DNA of 64,000 bases from DASWOJ01 sp964242415. Its GTDB lineage: Bacteria; Pseudomonadota; Alphaproteobacteria; Acetobacterales; Acetobacteraceae. The notes beneath the pieces were generated by a model. The model was not told the origin of the DNA. It saw only the letters and a list, made by a program, of their open reading frames with translations, and did not search any database. The stretch spans positions 18,289-82,288 of the forward strand of contig CAXTAT010000027.1 in the NCBI GenBank assembly GCA_964242415.1. The letters run 5' to 3'. Position numbers and translations under genes: made by a program. Shown here in pieces: positions 37,920 to 46,824 of this stretch; position 1 is the stretch's first letter, and each line of letters opens with the position of its first letter.

Positions 37920-38537
37920 TCAAGCCTTCCAGGCGCGGCGGCCCATGCACACGCCGAGGAGCGCGGCGGCGACCAGGGCAAGGCTGGCCGGCTCGGGCAC
38001 GCCGGTGGGCGCACCGGTGCTGGTCACGCTGATGCTGGCCAGGTTGGCGCTGACCTGCATGACGCTGGTGCCGTCGGCGTTCGATGTGTTGTAGCCGAAC
38101 GTGCTCGGGAACACGCTGTTCGGGCTGCCGGCGGTGTCGAGGTTGGCGGCGGGCTGCGCCGAGGTCAGCAGGGCCACGGCGTCCGCGGTCGGGAAGGGAG
38201 CGAGGCCCTCCAAGTCGACCGTGAACGTGCTGTTGACCGTCCCGCCCTGCGACACCGGCGAAATCTGCGCCCGGTAGATCGCCGAGAACAGGTCCGGGGT
38301 CAGGCTGGCCGTGGAGGCGAAGCCCGTGGGAACCGACGCGCTGCCGACCGTGAAGGACAGGTAGGCGCCGGCGGTGGTGTCGTACAGGAACTCGCCGGTG
38401 ATCGCGCTGCCAATGCCGAGGCCGGTGCCGGCCTGCGAGGCGACGGCGCCGCTGAACTTGGCGTCGATGACCGCGGCGCCGGCCGGTGCGGCAGCCGTGA
38501 GCGCCATCAAGGGCGGGAGGAGCAGAAGCTTGTTCAT
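37920..38537 (-). CDS. PEP-CTERM sorting domain-containing protein
   Basis: A 205-residue exported protein. It has an N-terminal signal peptide (LLLPPLMALTAAAPAGA), a beta-rich, Ser/Thr/Ala-rich body, and a C-terminal PEP-CTERM signal: VPEPASLALVAAALLGVCMGRR, i.e. PEP, a membrane helix and a basic tail. Such proteins are processed by exosortase and displayed at the surface or in exopolysaccharide. No exosortase gene is in the window. It is the first gene of a unit with phosphatase copy 2 and has motif C 112 bp upstream. Confidence 0.9.
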   Translation of the reverse strand: MNKLLLLPPLMALTAAAPAGAAVIDAKFSGAVASQAGTGLGIGSAITGEFLYDTTAGAYLSFTVGSASVPTGFASTASLTPDLFSAIYRAQISPVSQGGTVNSTFTVDLEGLAPFPTADAVALLTSAQPAANLDTAGSPNSVFPSTFGYNTSNADGTSVMQVSANLASISVTSTGAPTGVPEPASLALVAAALLGVCMGRRAWKA

Positions 38538-38649
38538 GTCGTGCGTTCCGTGGCTGCAGGTTCCGACGCCCGGGCAGGCGTCGGTTGCACCTGCAACCTG
38601 GCCAGCCCCCTCGTGCCTCCCTACTTCCCCGACTCAGAAGGAGGGCATG

Positions 38650-38666
38650 ACCACCAAATTATGACA
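38650..38666 (-). promoter_or_regulatory. Motif C: TGTCAT-N7-TGGT
   Basis: On the minus strand TGTCATAATTTGGTGGT, preceded by AAAAT, 112 bp upstream of the PEP-CTERM gene. Same core and spacing as motifs A and B. Confidence 0.55.
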
Positions 38667-38787
38667 ATTTTATCAAACTCCTAATGCAGCCAGCGGCGAC
38701 TGCTCGATGGGTGCGCTGTTCAGCTCCGCGTCGCCGGAACCGGGCGATCAGGGTGCCTGCGGCGCATCCAGTGCGCCATGACACATA

Positions 38788-38998
38788 CGCTGACACGCGA
38801 GTGCACAATCTCCGGCCTGACGGCGGCCAAACGGCAAGGGCGCCGCGATGGCAGGTCGCTCCCGACCATCCCAGAGCGGGTGCGGCAAATTATATTGGAA
38901 ACAGAACGATATGTGAGAAGGCTGGTGTGTGCCGCTCGTTCAAGGTGGGACGCTCGACGTTGCGCGCTGCCTCGGAGCGCGCCGGCTGGACCGGCATG
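38788..38998 (+). pseudogene. C-terminal remnant of a serine recombinase (resolvase/invertase)
   Basis: One frame reads SGLTAAKRQGRRDGRS then PERVRQI, the linker that follows the long E-helix of small serine recombinases (AGL-AAR-RGR-GGR). After a frameshift near 38900 another frame reads ICEKAGVCRSFKVGRSTLRA, the helix-turn-helix end (VGRSTLYR). The catalytic N-terminal domain is absent. It is a scar of a mobile element upstream of the sugar operon. Confidence 0.6.
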
Positions 38999-39092
38999 CG
39001 TAAGGGGCGTTGCTGCATGGACCCGTCCGGTGGCGTCCTGGACTGGCGCGGCGTGGGACGGTTGTCCCGTCTTTGATCCCTTGATGTCCACC

Positions 39093-39180
39093 TTGCCGTT
39101 CAAGCTGAACCAAGACCGCCGTCACCATATTCCCGCCGCGGGATGTGATGGCGCCGGTTCTGGTTCAGCTTGAACGGCAA
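39093..39180. repeat. Perfect 20-bp inverted repeat with 48-bp loop
   Basis: TTGCCGTTCAAGCTGAACCA at 39093-39112 is exactly reverse-complemented at 39161-39180. Partial pairing (ACCG/CGGT) continues into the loop. It lies 184 bp upstream of the permease gene. It could be an element end pair left with the resolvase scrap, an mRNA structure, or a large operator. Confidence 0.85.
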
Positions 39181-39363
39181 AGGAAGAACTCCAGAGGTCA
39201 GGAGAGGCGGCGACCGTCCCCTCTGCCCAGCCTCTCAGCATCAACCAGCCGATCCCTGCACCATGCTGGCCTCCGCGTCAGATACCCGTTGACGGCCCGG
39301 CGCGAAGCGGCGTCTCCTTCGTTTCACAAGAAACGGCGGGGGAAGCGGTCCGGTGGTCCGTCC

Positions 39364-40332
39364 ATGAGCAGGCACCTGAACCAGGAGCGGATCGTCTTCG
39401 CGGTCACCGTTCTGCTGTTCGCGCTGTTCTCCGTCAGCCTCCCCCGCTTCCTGACGGTGGAGAACGTGCTGACGCTGGTGCGCAGCGTCTCCGTGCTCGG
39501 CATCCTCGGCGCTGGCATGGCGATCGTGGTCATCGGGCGCGGCATCGACCTCGCGATCGTCGCCATCATGGCCGTCTCGGTCGCGCTCACGCTCGACCAG
39601 GCGGCGCTCGGCACGCCGCTTGCCATCGCCGTCCTGATCGGCCTCGGCTTCGCGCTGACCTGTGGCCTGACCTCGGGCCTGCTGATCGCCTACGCCGAGG
39701 TCCCGGCGATCTTCGCCACCCTGGCCATGGCCGCGATCATCTCCGGCCTCGGCCAGTTCCGGCTGCTGACGCTGGGCGAGGTCTATGTCACCCCCGCGAG
39801 CGAGCCGCTGTCCTGGATCGGCACCGGGCGCGTGCTGGGCGTGCCGGACCCGGTGCTGTGCCTGGCGGCGGTCGGGCTGGCCGCGTTCTTCCTGCTCCGC
39901 GCCACCAAGACCGGGCGCTTCATCTACGCTATCGGCGACAACCCGCGGGCGGCGCACGTGACCGGCGTGCCGGTCCGGCCGGTCATCGTGCTGCAGTTCG
40001 TGCTCTCTGCGCTCGCCGCCTTCGTGGCCGGGCTGATCACGGCCACCTCGGTCAGCAGCATGAACCTGCGCGTCATCGACTCCACGCTGATCTACGACAT
40101 CATCCTGGTCGTCGTGATCGGCGGCGTCGGCCTGTCGGGCGGCAAGGGCGGCATCCGCAACGTCATCGTCGGCACCCTGCTGATCGGCGTGCTGCTCAAC
40201 GGCATGACCATCCTCGACATGCCCTACACCGAGCAGAACATCATCAAAAGCTTAATTCTCCTGGTCGCGATCGTGTTCGACTCGCTGGTCAACCCGCGCG
40301 ACGAGCAGACGGCGCAGCAGGGGGACATCTGA
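39364..40332 (+). CDS. Sugar-type ABC transporter permease (RbsC family)
   Basis: A 322-residue membrane protein with about ten helices. Landmarks are LTVENVLTLVRSVSVLGILGAGMAIV, then GRGIDLAIVAIMAV (the GIDLS region, here GIDLA), GRFIYAIGDNPRAAHVTGV, and GVGLSGGKGGIRNVIVGTLLIG. It starts the second sugar operon and pairs with the permease half of the fusion protein at 41402, so the channel is probably a heterodimer. The start at 39364 gives the family N-terminus; in-frame codons upstream run into the inverted repeat. Confidence 0.93.
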   Translation: MSRHLNQERIVFAVTVLLFALFSVSLPRFLTVENVLTLVRSVSVLGILGAGMAIVVIGRGIDLAIVAIMAVSVALTLDQAALGTPLAIAVLIGLGFALTCGLTSGLLIAYAEVPAIFATLAMAAIISGLGQFRLLTLGEVYVTPASEPLSWIGTGRVLGVPDPVLCLAAVGLAAFFLLRATKTGRFIYAIGDNPRAAHVTGVPVRPVIVLQFVLSALAAFVAGLITATSVSSMNLRVIDSTLIYDIILVVVIGGVGLSGGKGGIRNVIVGTLLIGVLLNGMTILDMPYTEQNIIKSLILLVAIVFDSLVNPRDEQTAQQGDI

Positions 40333-40412
40333 CGCGCCGACCGCCGAGGACCCAATCGCCGAGGATACGAAACCGTGCCTCAGAGCCAAGAAACCCGGGA
40401 CAGGAACGCACC

Positions 40413-41396
40413 ATGAAGCTTCGCCACATCCTCTATATGCTCGCCGCTTGCGCCATCGGCCTCCCGGCCGCGCACGCCCAGAAGGTAGATAACCTCAAGG
40501 GCAAGACCGTCGCGTTCCTGCCCGTGGCGCTCGGCTTCGACCTCACCGAAGGATGGAGCGCCATCCTGAAGGGCCAGGCCGACAAGCTCGGCTACAAGTA
40601 CGAGGTCCGCAACCCGAACTTCAGCAGCGACGCCGGCGCGCAGGCGCTCAGCCAATTGATCACCGAGAAGCCGGACGTCCTCGTCGTCCACAACCCCGAC
40701 GTCCAGGTGTATTCGCGCCTGATCAAGAAGGCGCAGGACGCTGGCATCTACGTCATCCAGATCAACATGAAGAGCACCGCGCCGAGCGACTACTTCGTCG
40801 GCGCCGACTACGTGCAGCTCGGCACGATGGCGGCCGACCTGATGGTCAAGAAGTGCGGCGCCGGCACCGGCAAGTCCGGCAAGATCGCCCTCGTCGAGGG
40901 CGTGCTGACCGCGGCGGCCAGCGTCTACCAAAAGCAGGGCATCGACCCGGTGCTGAAGGCGCATCCGGAGATCAAGGTCGTGAGCGACCAGGCGGCCGAC
41001 TGGGACAGCAGCAAGGCGCGCGCGATCATGCAGACCGTCATGCAGCAGAACCCCGACCTGTGCGGCGTGATCGGCTTCTGGGACACCATGGACGTGGGCA
41101 CCGGCTCGGCCATCCGCGAGGCCGGCAAGACCGGCGACGTGTTCCTGGTGACCTCCGGCGGCGGCAGCGACACGGCCTGCACGAACATCGAGAACGGCAC
41201 CTTCGGCGCCGAACTCAGCTACGACGTGCCCAAGCAGGGCGCGGACATGAACGCCGACATTCGCACCCTGCTGCAGAACAAGCCCAAGCCCGGCGCGGAG
41301 AGGATCACACAGATCACGCCGATCCAGGTGCTGTCCAAGGAGACGATGAAGCCCGGCGCCTGCTGGGACCTCAAGCAGCTCCAAGCCGCGGGATAG
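40413..41396 (+). CDS. Sugar-type ABC transporter substrate-binding protein
   Basis: A 327-residue periplasmic protein with signal peptide (ILYMLAACAIGLPAAHA) and a type I periplasmic-binding fold: GKTVAFLPVALGFDLTEGWS, VLVVHNPD, GADYVQLGTMAADLM and GVIGFWDTMDVGTGSAI. Five cysteines in the mature part are more than usual. It follows the permease by 80 bp, with an AGGAA site. It delivers the ligand to the permease pair; the lactonase-like partners suggest a sugar or sugar acid. Confidence 0.92.
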   Translation: MKLRHILYMLAACAIGLPAAHAQKVDNLKGKTVAFLPVALGFDLTEGWSAILKGQADKLGYKYEVRNPNFSSDAGAQALSQLITEKPDVLVVHNPDVQVYSRLIKKAQDAGIYVIQINMKSTAPSDYFVGADYVQLGTMAADLMVKKCGAGTGKSGKIALVEGVLTAAASVYQKQGIDPVLKAHPEIKVVSDQAADWDSSKARAIMQTVMQQNPDLCGVIGFWDTMDVGTGSAIREAGKTGDVFLVTSGGGSDTACTNIENGTFGAELSYDVPKQGADMNADIRTLLQNKPKPGAERITQITPIQVLSKETMKPGACWDLKQLQAAG

Positions 41397-41401
41397 CGCC
41401 G

Positions 41402-43585
41402 ATGCCCGAGGCGCCCGGCCCGGATATCCGCGTCGCCTCCCCGCTTGCAGGGGAGGGGCGCATCAGCTTGGCCGAGACGCTGACGGAGTGGCGCTACCGC
41501 CTGTTCCCCGACCACGTGGTCGGCGAGATCCTCGCAAAGGGCTGGGTGGACAACGCCACGCCCTTCGCCTTCCTGGTGATCGTGCTGACCCTGTTCGGCA
41601 CGCTGATCCCGGACTTCTTCTCCCCCGCGAGCCTGGTCGTCAGCGGCCGCCAGCTCGGCGAGTTCGGCTGCGTCGTGCTGGGCGAGATGGTCGTCATGGT
41701 CGGCGGCGGCATCGACCTCAGCGTCGGCTCGAACTTCGCCCTGGGCAACATGGTCGCGCTGATCTGCATGAACCTCGCCGGGCTGCCTGCCGGGTTGGCG
41801 CTGGCCTGCACCATGGCGGCCTGCGGCCTGGTCGGCCTGCTGAACGGGGTGCTGGTCGGCTACCTGCGGCTGCGTGCGTTCCTGACGACGCTGGTCACGC
41901 TGATCATCGTGCGAGCGGTCGTGGACGTGCTGCTGTTGCGCTACGCGGTCGATATCTCGACCGGCACGGCTGATTCCGCGTTGTGGGACTGGCTGGGCGA
42001 CGCCACGGTGCTGGGGCTGCCGTTCAGCCTAGTCGTGCTGCTCGCGCTCGTCGCCGGCGGCCATGTGATGCTGAGCCGGACGCGGCCGGGCTGGCACGTC
42101 ATGGCGGTCGGCGGATCGCGCCGCTCGGCCTACAACGCCGGCATCCCGGTCCGGCGCACCGTGTGCGCCACCTACGTGATCGCCGGGCTGCTGGTGGGCC
42201 TGGCCGCGTTCCTGTTCGCGGCCCGCCTCGGCAGCACGGGGTCGGACACCGGCGCGGGGCTGGAACTCGGCGTGCTGACGGCGGCGATCCTGGGCGGCAA
42301 CAGCCTCGGCGGCGGCCGCGGCTCGACGATGAAGGCGCTGATGGGCTCGGTCACGGTGCTGGCGATCATCAACGGTGTCGTCCGGCTCGGCCTGCACGCG
42401 GGCGCGGGGCCGCTGGTGCTGGGCGTGTTCCTGCTGCTCGCGGTCATCGTGGACGTGCGCTGGCTGAAGAACCGTCACAAGATCCTCAGCAAGGTCTATA
42501 TTTCGCCCGCCTACCAGCGGCTCGCCCCGGCGCCGTCGGCGGCGGAAGGCTCGGCCTCGCCGTATGCGATGAACGACAAGCTGCACGACGTGGAGATCAT
42601 CGGCCTCGGCATGGTGGACGGGCCGGAGGACGTGATCTTCGACCGCGACGACAACATGTACACCGGGTCCCGGCATGGCGACATCCATCGGTTCCTCGCG
42701 CCCGATTACCAGCGGCACGAGATCTTCGCCCATATCGGCGGCTTCCCGCTTGGCATGGCGTTCGACCGGCAAGATAACCTGCTGGTCTGCGTCGGGGGCA
42801 TGGGCCTGTATCAAGTGCGCCCCGACCGCACGGTGGAGAAGGTCACCGACGAGACCAACCGATCCCGCACCTCCGTCAACGACGACACGCGGCTGCGGTT
42901 GGCCGACGACCTCGACATCGCGCCCGACGGCAAGATCTACTTCAGCGAGGCGACCATCCGCTACGAGATGCACCAGTGGCCCGTCGACTCGCTGGAGGCG
43001 CGGGGCAACGGGCGGCTGATCTGCTACGACCCGGCGCGGCGCTCCACCCGCACCCTGCTGCGCGAGCTGCGCTTCCCCAACGGCATCTGCATGGCGCATG
43101 ACAACCGCTCGTTCCTGTTCGCCCAGACCTGGAACTGCTCGATCAGCCGCTACTGGATCGAAGGGCCGAAGGCCGGCACGGCGGAGCTGCTGATCGACAA
43201 CCTGCCGGGCATGCCGGACAACATCAACCGTGCCTCCGACGGGACGTACTGGCTGGCGATGGTCGGCATGCGCTCGCCCGCGCTGGACCTCGCGCTGCGG
43301 ATGCCGGGGTTCCGCCGCCGCATGGCCCGGCGCGTCGCGGCCGACGAGTGGCTGTACCCGAACATCAACGTCGGCTGCGTCGTGAAATTCGACGAGCAGG
43401 GCCGCATCCTCGACGCGCTCTGGGACCGCGGCGGACGCAACCATCCGATGATCACCTCAATCCGCGAGCACAAGGGCTGGCTGTATCTCGGCGGCATCCT
43501 GAACAACCGCGTGGGCCGTTATCGCATTCCCGGCGCGGACCCGAACTGGACCGGGGTCGGCAGCTACTGGGGCGCCGGGGCATGA
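41402..43585 (+). CDS. Fusion of RbsC-family ABC permease with SMP-30/lactonase-like propeller
   Basis: A single uninterrupted 727-residue frame. Residues about 35-365 are an RbsC-type permease (ASLVVSGRQLGEFGCVVLGE, GGGIDLSVGSNFALGN, GWHVMAVGGSRRSAYNAGI). Residues about 390-727 are a six-bladed SMP-30/strictosidine-synthase-like domain (VDGPEDVIFDRDDNMYTGS, RLADDLDIAPDGKIYFSEA, FPNGICMAHDN, MPDNINRASDGTYWLA) whose acidic and Asn residues are those that bind a metal in gluconolactonases. RbsC C-termini face the cytosol, so the domain would meet the imported sugar. The first codons cross a small hairpin (41436-41456), so a later start is possible. Met390 could also start a separate lactonase, but lacks a well-placed ribosome site. 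Confidence 0.9.
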   Translation: MPEAPGPDIRVASPLAGEGRISLAETLTEWRYRLFPDHVVGEILAKGWVDNATPFAFLVIVLTLFGTLIPDFFSPASLVVSGRQLGEFGCVVLGEMVVMVGGGIDLSVGSNFALGNMVALICMNLAGLPAGLALACTMAACGLVGLLNGVLVGYLRLRAFLTTLVTLIIVRAVVDVLLLRYAVDISTGTADSALWDWLGDATVLGLPFSLVVLLALVAGGHVMLSRTRPGWHVMAVGGSRRSAYNAGIPVRRTVCATYVIAGLLVGLAAFLFAARLGSTGSDTGAGLELGVLTAAILGGNSLGGGRGSTMKALMGSVTVLAIINGVVRLGLHAGAGPLVLGVFLLLAVIVDVRWLKNRHKILSKVYISPAYQRLAPAPSAAEGSASPYAMNDKLHDVEIIGLGMVDGPEDVIFDRDDNMYTGSRHGDIHRFLAPDYQRHEIFAHIGGFPLGMAFDRQDNLLVCVGGMGLYQVRPDRTVEKVTDETNRSRTSVNDDTRLRLADDLDIAPDGKIYFSEATIRYEMHQWPVDSLEARGNGRLICYDPARRSTRTLLRELRFPNGICMAHDNRSFLFAQTWNCSISRYWIEGPKAGTAELLIDNLPGMPDNINRASDGTYWLAMVGMRSPALDLALRMPGFRRRMARRVAADEWLYPNINVGCVVKFDEQGRILDALWDRGGRNHPMITSIREHKGWLYLGGILNNRVGRYRIPGADPNWTGVGSYWGAGA

Positions 43586-44637
43586 TCGCAGCCCTGCGTG
43601 CGCGCCGCGACGCGTTCCTCGGGCGCGGCGACGCGGCGGTGACGATCCCGGCGATGGACGGCCCGCTGCGGGCGAACCAGCGGCTGGACCAGGGTCGCGT
43701 CGTGCTGCGGGCCGAGGCGCCGGACAACCTTGCCGTCACCGGCGGCACCGTGCTGTACACGAGCGGCGGGACGGTGTTCCGGCTGGCCGAAAACATGCCA
43801 GTCGCGACGTTCGACTCGGACGTCACCTGCCTTGCGGCTGGCTCCGGCGACACGCTCGCCGTGGGGCTAGACGACGGGCGCGTGCTGCTGCATGGGCCGT
43901 CCGGCGACACGCTGTTGCAAACCGGCGGCGCGTGCCCGACGGCGCTCGCCTCCGACGGCGACTCCCTGCTGGTCGCGCACGGCTCCGCGCGCCATCCCCC
44001 GTCGCGCTGGCGGCACGACCTGATGGAGCGCGGCGCGTCCGGCTCCGTCTGGCGCGTGCCGCTCGCGGGCGGCGCCCCGTCGCGGCTTGCGGACCATCTC
44101 GCATGGCCGTCCGGCGTGATGGCGTCAGACGGCGCGGCCGTGGTCAGCGAGGGCTGGCGGCACCGGCTGCTGCGCATCGGCGCGCGCTCGACGGAGGCGG
44201 TGGTGGACGACCTGCCCGGCTATCCCGGGCGCCTGACCCCGGCCGCGGGCGGCGCGTGGCTGTGCGTCTTCGCCCCGCGCACGCAGATCGTCGAGTTCGT
44301 GCTGCGCGAGCCCGCCTACCGCCGCCGCATGATGGCCGAGATCGAGGAGGCGTTCTGGATCGCCCCCGCGCTCAGCAGCGGCCGTTCGTTCATGGAGCCG
44401 CTGCAGGGCGGCGGCGTGAAGCACATGGCCACCCTGAACCCCTGGGCGCCTACCCGCTCCTATGGCCTTGTCGCGCGCCTGGACGCCTCGCTCACGCCGG
44501 TCGCGTCCTGGCACAGCCGGGCCGGCGGCGCGTTCCACGGCGTGACCAGCGCGGCCGAGCACGACGGCGCGCTGCTCGTCTCCGCCAAGGGCGGCGGCGC
44601 GGTCGTCGCCCTCGACCCCTTGGACGCCGACGCATGA
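43582..44637 (+). CDS. Strictosidine-synthase/SMP-30-like beta-propeller protein
   Basis: A 351-residue protein without a signal peptide. Repeating beta segments such as LAVTGGTVLYTSGGTVFRL, ALASDGDSLLVAHGS, LAWPSGVMASDGAAVVSEG and YPGRLTPAAGGAWLCVFAP give a six-bladed propeller of the same broad class as the second half of the fusion protein. The ATG overlaps the fusion stop (ATGA) and its own stop overlaps the ATPase start. Probably a second cytosolic lactonase or a sugar-binding propeller; catalytic residues are less clear than in the fusion. Confidence 0.82.
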   Translation: MIAALRARRDAFLGRGDAAVTIPAMDGPLRANQRLDQGRVVLRAEAPDNLAVTGGTVLYTSGGTVFRLAENMPVATFDSDVTCLAAGSGDTLAVGLDDGRVLLHGPSGDTLLQTGGACPTALASDGDSLLVAHGSARHPPSRWRHDLMERGASGSVWRVPLAGGAPSRLADHLAWPSGVMASDGAAVVSEGWRHRLLRIGARSTEAVVDDLPGYPGRLTPAAGGAWLCVFAPRTQIVEFVLREPAYRRRMMAEIEEAFWIAPALSSGRSFMEPLQGGGVKHMATLNPWAPTRSYGLVARLDASLTPVASWHSRAGGAFHGVTSAAEHDGALLVSAKGGGAVVALDPLDADA

Positions 44638-46184
44638 GCGCGGTGCTGGAGCCGCGCATCGACGCACGGGCCGGGCCGCCGGCGAAGCCGCTGCTGGAGC
44701 TGCGCGGCATTACCAAGCTCTACCGCGGCGTCACCGCCGTGAATGCCATCGACTTCACGCTGATGCCCGCCGAGGTGCACGCGATCGTCGGCGAGAACGG
44801 CGCCGGGAAATCCACGCTGACCAAGATCATCGCCGGCGCCGTGCCGCCGACCAGCGGGGAGATGCTGCTTGACGGCAAGCCCGTCACGTTCTCCCAGCCG
44901 GCGGAGGCGCTGCGGGCGGGCGTGGCGATGGTCTACCAGGAAACCAGCCTGGTGCCGGCGCTGACCGTCGCGCAGAACATCTACCTGGGCCGCGAGCGGT
45001 TCTTCAACCGGCTGCGCGGCATCAACATCGCGGCCCAGCAGGCGCTGCAATCGCTGAACTTCCCGGTTGACCCGGCCGCCACCGTCGCCTCCCTCGGCGC
45101 GGCGCAGAAGCAGATGGTCGAGATCACCCGGGCCGTCGAAATGCGTGCCCGCATCATCATCTTCGACGAGCCGACGGCCACGCTCACGCCGGAGGAGAAG
45201 CACCACTTCTTCGCGCTGATCCGGCGGCTGACCGCCAAGGGCGTCGCCATCGTCTTCATCAGCCACGCGCTGGAGGAGGCGCTGGAGCTGGGCGACCGCA
45301 TCACCATCCTGCGCGACGGCGAGCGCGTGGCCTGCGACGCCGCCGCCGCCTTCGACCGCGAGGGCATGATCCGCGCGATGGTCGGGCGCGCCTTGTCCGA
45401 CGAGCTGCACGGCGATGCGCACAGCCAGCGCCGGGCGCCCCGCCCGCGCGGCCGGCGCGTGCTGAGCGTGCAGAACCTGTCGATGGGCCGCATGGTCCGC
45501 AACAACTCGTTCTCGCTGTATGCCGGCCAGATCACCGGCATGTTCGGCCTGATCGGATCGGGCCGGACGGAGACGGCGAAAGTCGTCGCCGGCGTTGCCA
45601 AGCGCGACTTCTTCCACGGCGGGGAGATCAAGCTCGACGGCGAGCCGGTCCGCTTCCGCGTGCCGCGCCCGGCGGTGGAGCGCGGCATCGTCTACGTCAC
45701 CGAGGACCGCAAGCTCGACGGGTTTTTCGAGATGATGTCGATCGCCGACAACGTCTATGTCGGCAAGCTCGCCGCCGCCGGGGACCACACGACGGTCGTG
45801 CGCCCGCGGGAGATGGCGGCACTCGCGAAGCACTGGCGCGAGACGCTGACCGTCCGCGCCATCAACGGCGACGCGCGCGCCATTGAGCTGTCAGGCGGCA
45901 ACCAGCAGAAGGTGGTGATCGCCAAGTCGCTCGTGCAGCGGCCCAAGCTGGTTATCTTCGACGAGCCAACCCGCGGCGTGGACGTGGGCGCCATCGCGGA
46001 GATCCACCAGCTGATCAACCGCCTCGCCGACGACGGGCTGGCGGTGCTGGTGATCTCCTCCTACCTGCCGGAGATCCTCAGCCTGTCCGACCGCATCCTG
46101 GTGTTCCGCGCGGGCCGCGTGGTGGAGGAGTTCACCGCCAGCGAGGCGACGCAGGAGCGGATCATGCGTGCCGCCGTCCATTGA
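44634..46184 (+). CDS. Sugar-type ABC transporter ATP-binding protein (double ABC domain)
   Basis: A 516-residue protein with two ABC domains. Domain 1: Walker A GENGAGKST, degenerate signature SLGAAQKQMVEI, Walker B IIFDEPTATL, H-loop SHA. Domain 2: family-type degenerate Walker A GLIGSGRTETAK, signature ELSGGNQQKV, Walker B VIFDEPTRGVDVG. A basic linker (RRAPRPRGRRV) joins them. It is the last gene of the coupled operon and energises the importer made with the permease at 39364 and the fusion permease. Confidence 0.94.
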   Translation: MSAVLEPRIDARAGPPAKPLLELRGITKLYRGVTAVNAIDFTLMPAEVHAIVGENGAGKSTLTKIIAGAVPPTSGEMLLDGKPVTFSQPAEALRAGVAMVYQETSLVPALTVAQNIYLGRERFFNRLRGINIAAQQALQSLNFPVDPAATVASLGAAQKQMVEITRAVEMRARIIIFDEPTATLTPEEKHHFFALIRRLTAKGVAIVFISHALEEALELGDRITILRDGERVACDAAAAFDREGMIRAMVGRALSDELHGDAHSQRRAPRPRGRRVLSVQNLSMGRMVRNNSFSLYAGQITGMFGLIGSGRTETAKVVAGVAKRDFFHGGEIKLDGEPVRFRVPRPAVERGIVYVTEDRKLDGFFEMMSIADNVYVGKLAAAGDHTTVVRPREMAALAKHWRETLTVRAINGDARAIELSGGNQQKVVIAKSLVQRPKLVIFDEPTRGVDVGAIAEIHQLINRLADDGLAVLVISSYLPEILSLSDRILVFRAGRVVEEFTASEATQERIMRAAVH

Positions 46185-46392
46185 CTGGCCAAGGAACGAC
46201 CTCGCCCGCGAACGACGCCCAGCAGACGGGCACGGGCTGCAGCGCCGGATGCGGCACGCGGTAGGCCCAGCGGAGCTGCAACCTTCTCGGCGCAGACGTG
46301 CCAGCCGAACCCGCTTCAGGGAGAGGGTCAGGTTGCCAAGAAGATCGCCAAGCCTGGCCTGCGATGGCAAAGCCAACGGCGTCCGGCACGCT

Positions 46393-46749
46393 TCAAGCAG
46401 CCTGTGCCCAGCCATGCGGCGGGTCGCCGCCCACGAGCATGCGCCGGAAGACGGCGTAGGGGTCGCAGGAGGCGCCCCCCTTGCAGAGCGTGCTCTCGTC
46501 GTTCAGCCAGGCATACACGATCACCTTGGCGCCTGAGTCGAACCGGAACAACAGGCGGAGGCGGCCCAGGAACTTGGCCCGCCGCCAGCCCCGGGCATCG
46601 GCGCCCAGCGTATTGCCCTGCTCGTACTCGGGCGACGCCGGGTTCGCGGGTACCTCCCGCAAGATCACGTCCAGGATGCGCTTGAGCAGCTTCGCCTTGG
46701 GCGACTGCTTCCATCCGTTCGGGTGCTGCGCCCGGAGCCGCGCCACCAC
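46393..46749 (-). CDS. YhaV-family type II toxin, N-terminus not properly started
   Basis: From the GTG at 46749, 118 residues match the YhaV RNase toxin: LKRILDVILREVPANPASPEY, EQGNTLG, WRRAKFLGRLRLLFRFDSG, KVIVYAWLNDESTL, and DPYAVFRRML. In the same frame upstream of the GTG, further YhaV-like residues appear (CHPAFRVPLLQLGAVVARLRA), but there is no start codon before the TGA at 46825. The natural beginning (usually around 10-15 residues longer) is therefore missing. No PrlF antitoxin gene is recognisable. It may be a crippled toxin or one started at an unusual codon. Confidence 0.78.
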   Translation of the reverse strand: MVARLRAQHPNGWKQSPKAKLLKRILDVILREVPANPASPEYEQGNTLGADARGWRRAKFLGRLRLLFRFDSGAKVIVYAWLNDESTLCKGGASCDPYAVFRRMLVGGDPPHGWAQAA

Positions 46750-46824
46750 GGCGCCGAGCTGCAGGAGGGGAACGCGGAAGGCCGGGTGGCACGGGACGCG
46801 CGCCGGTGCGGCATCTTCGCCCGG

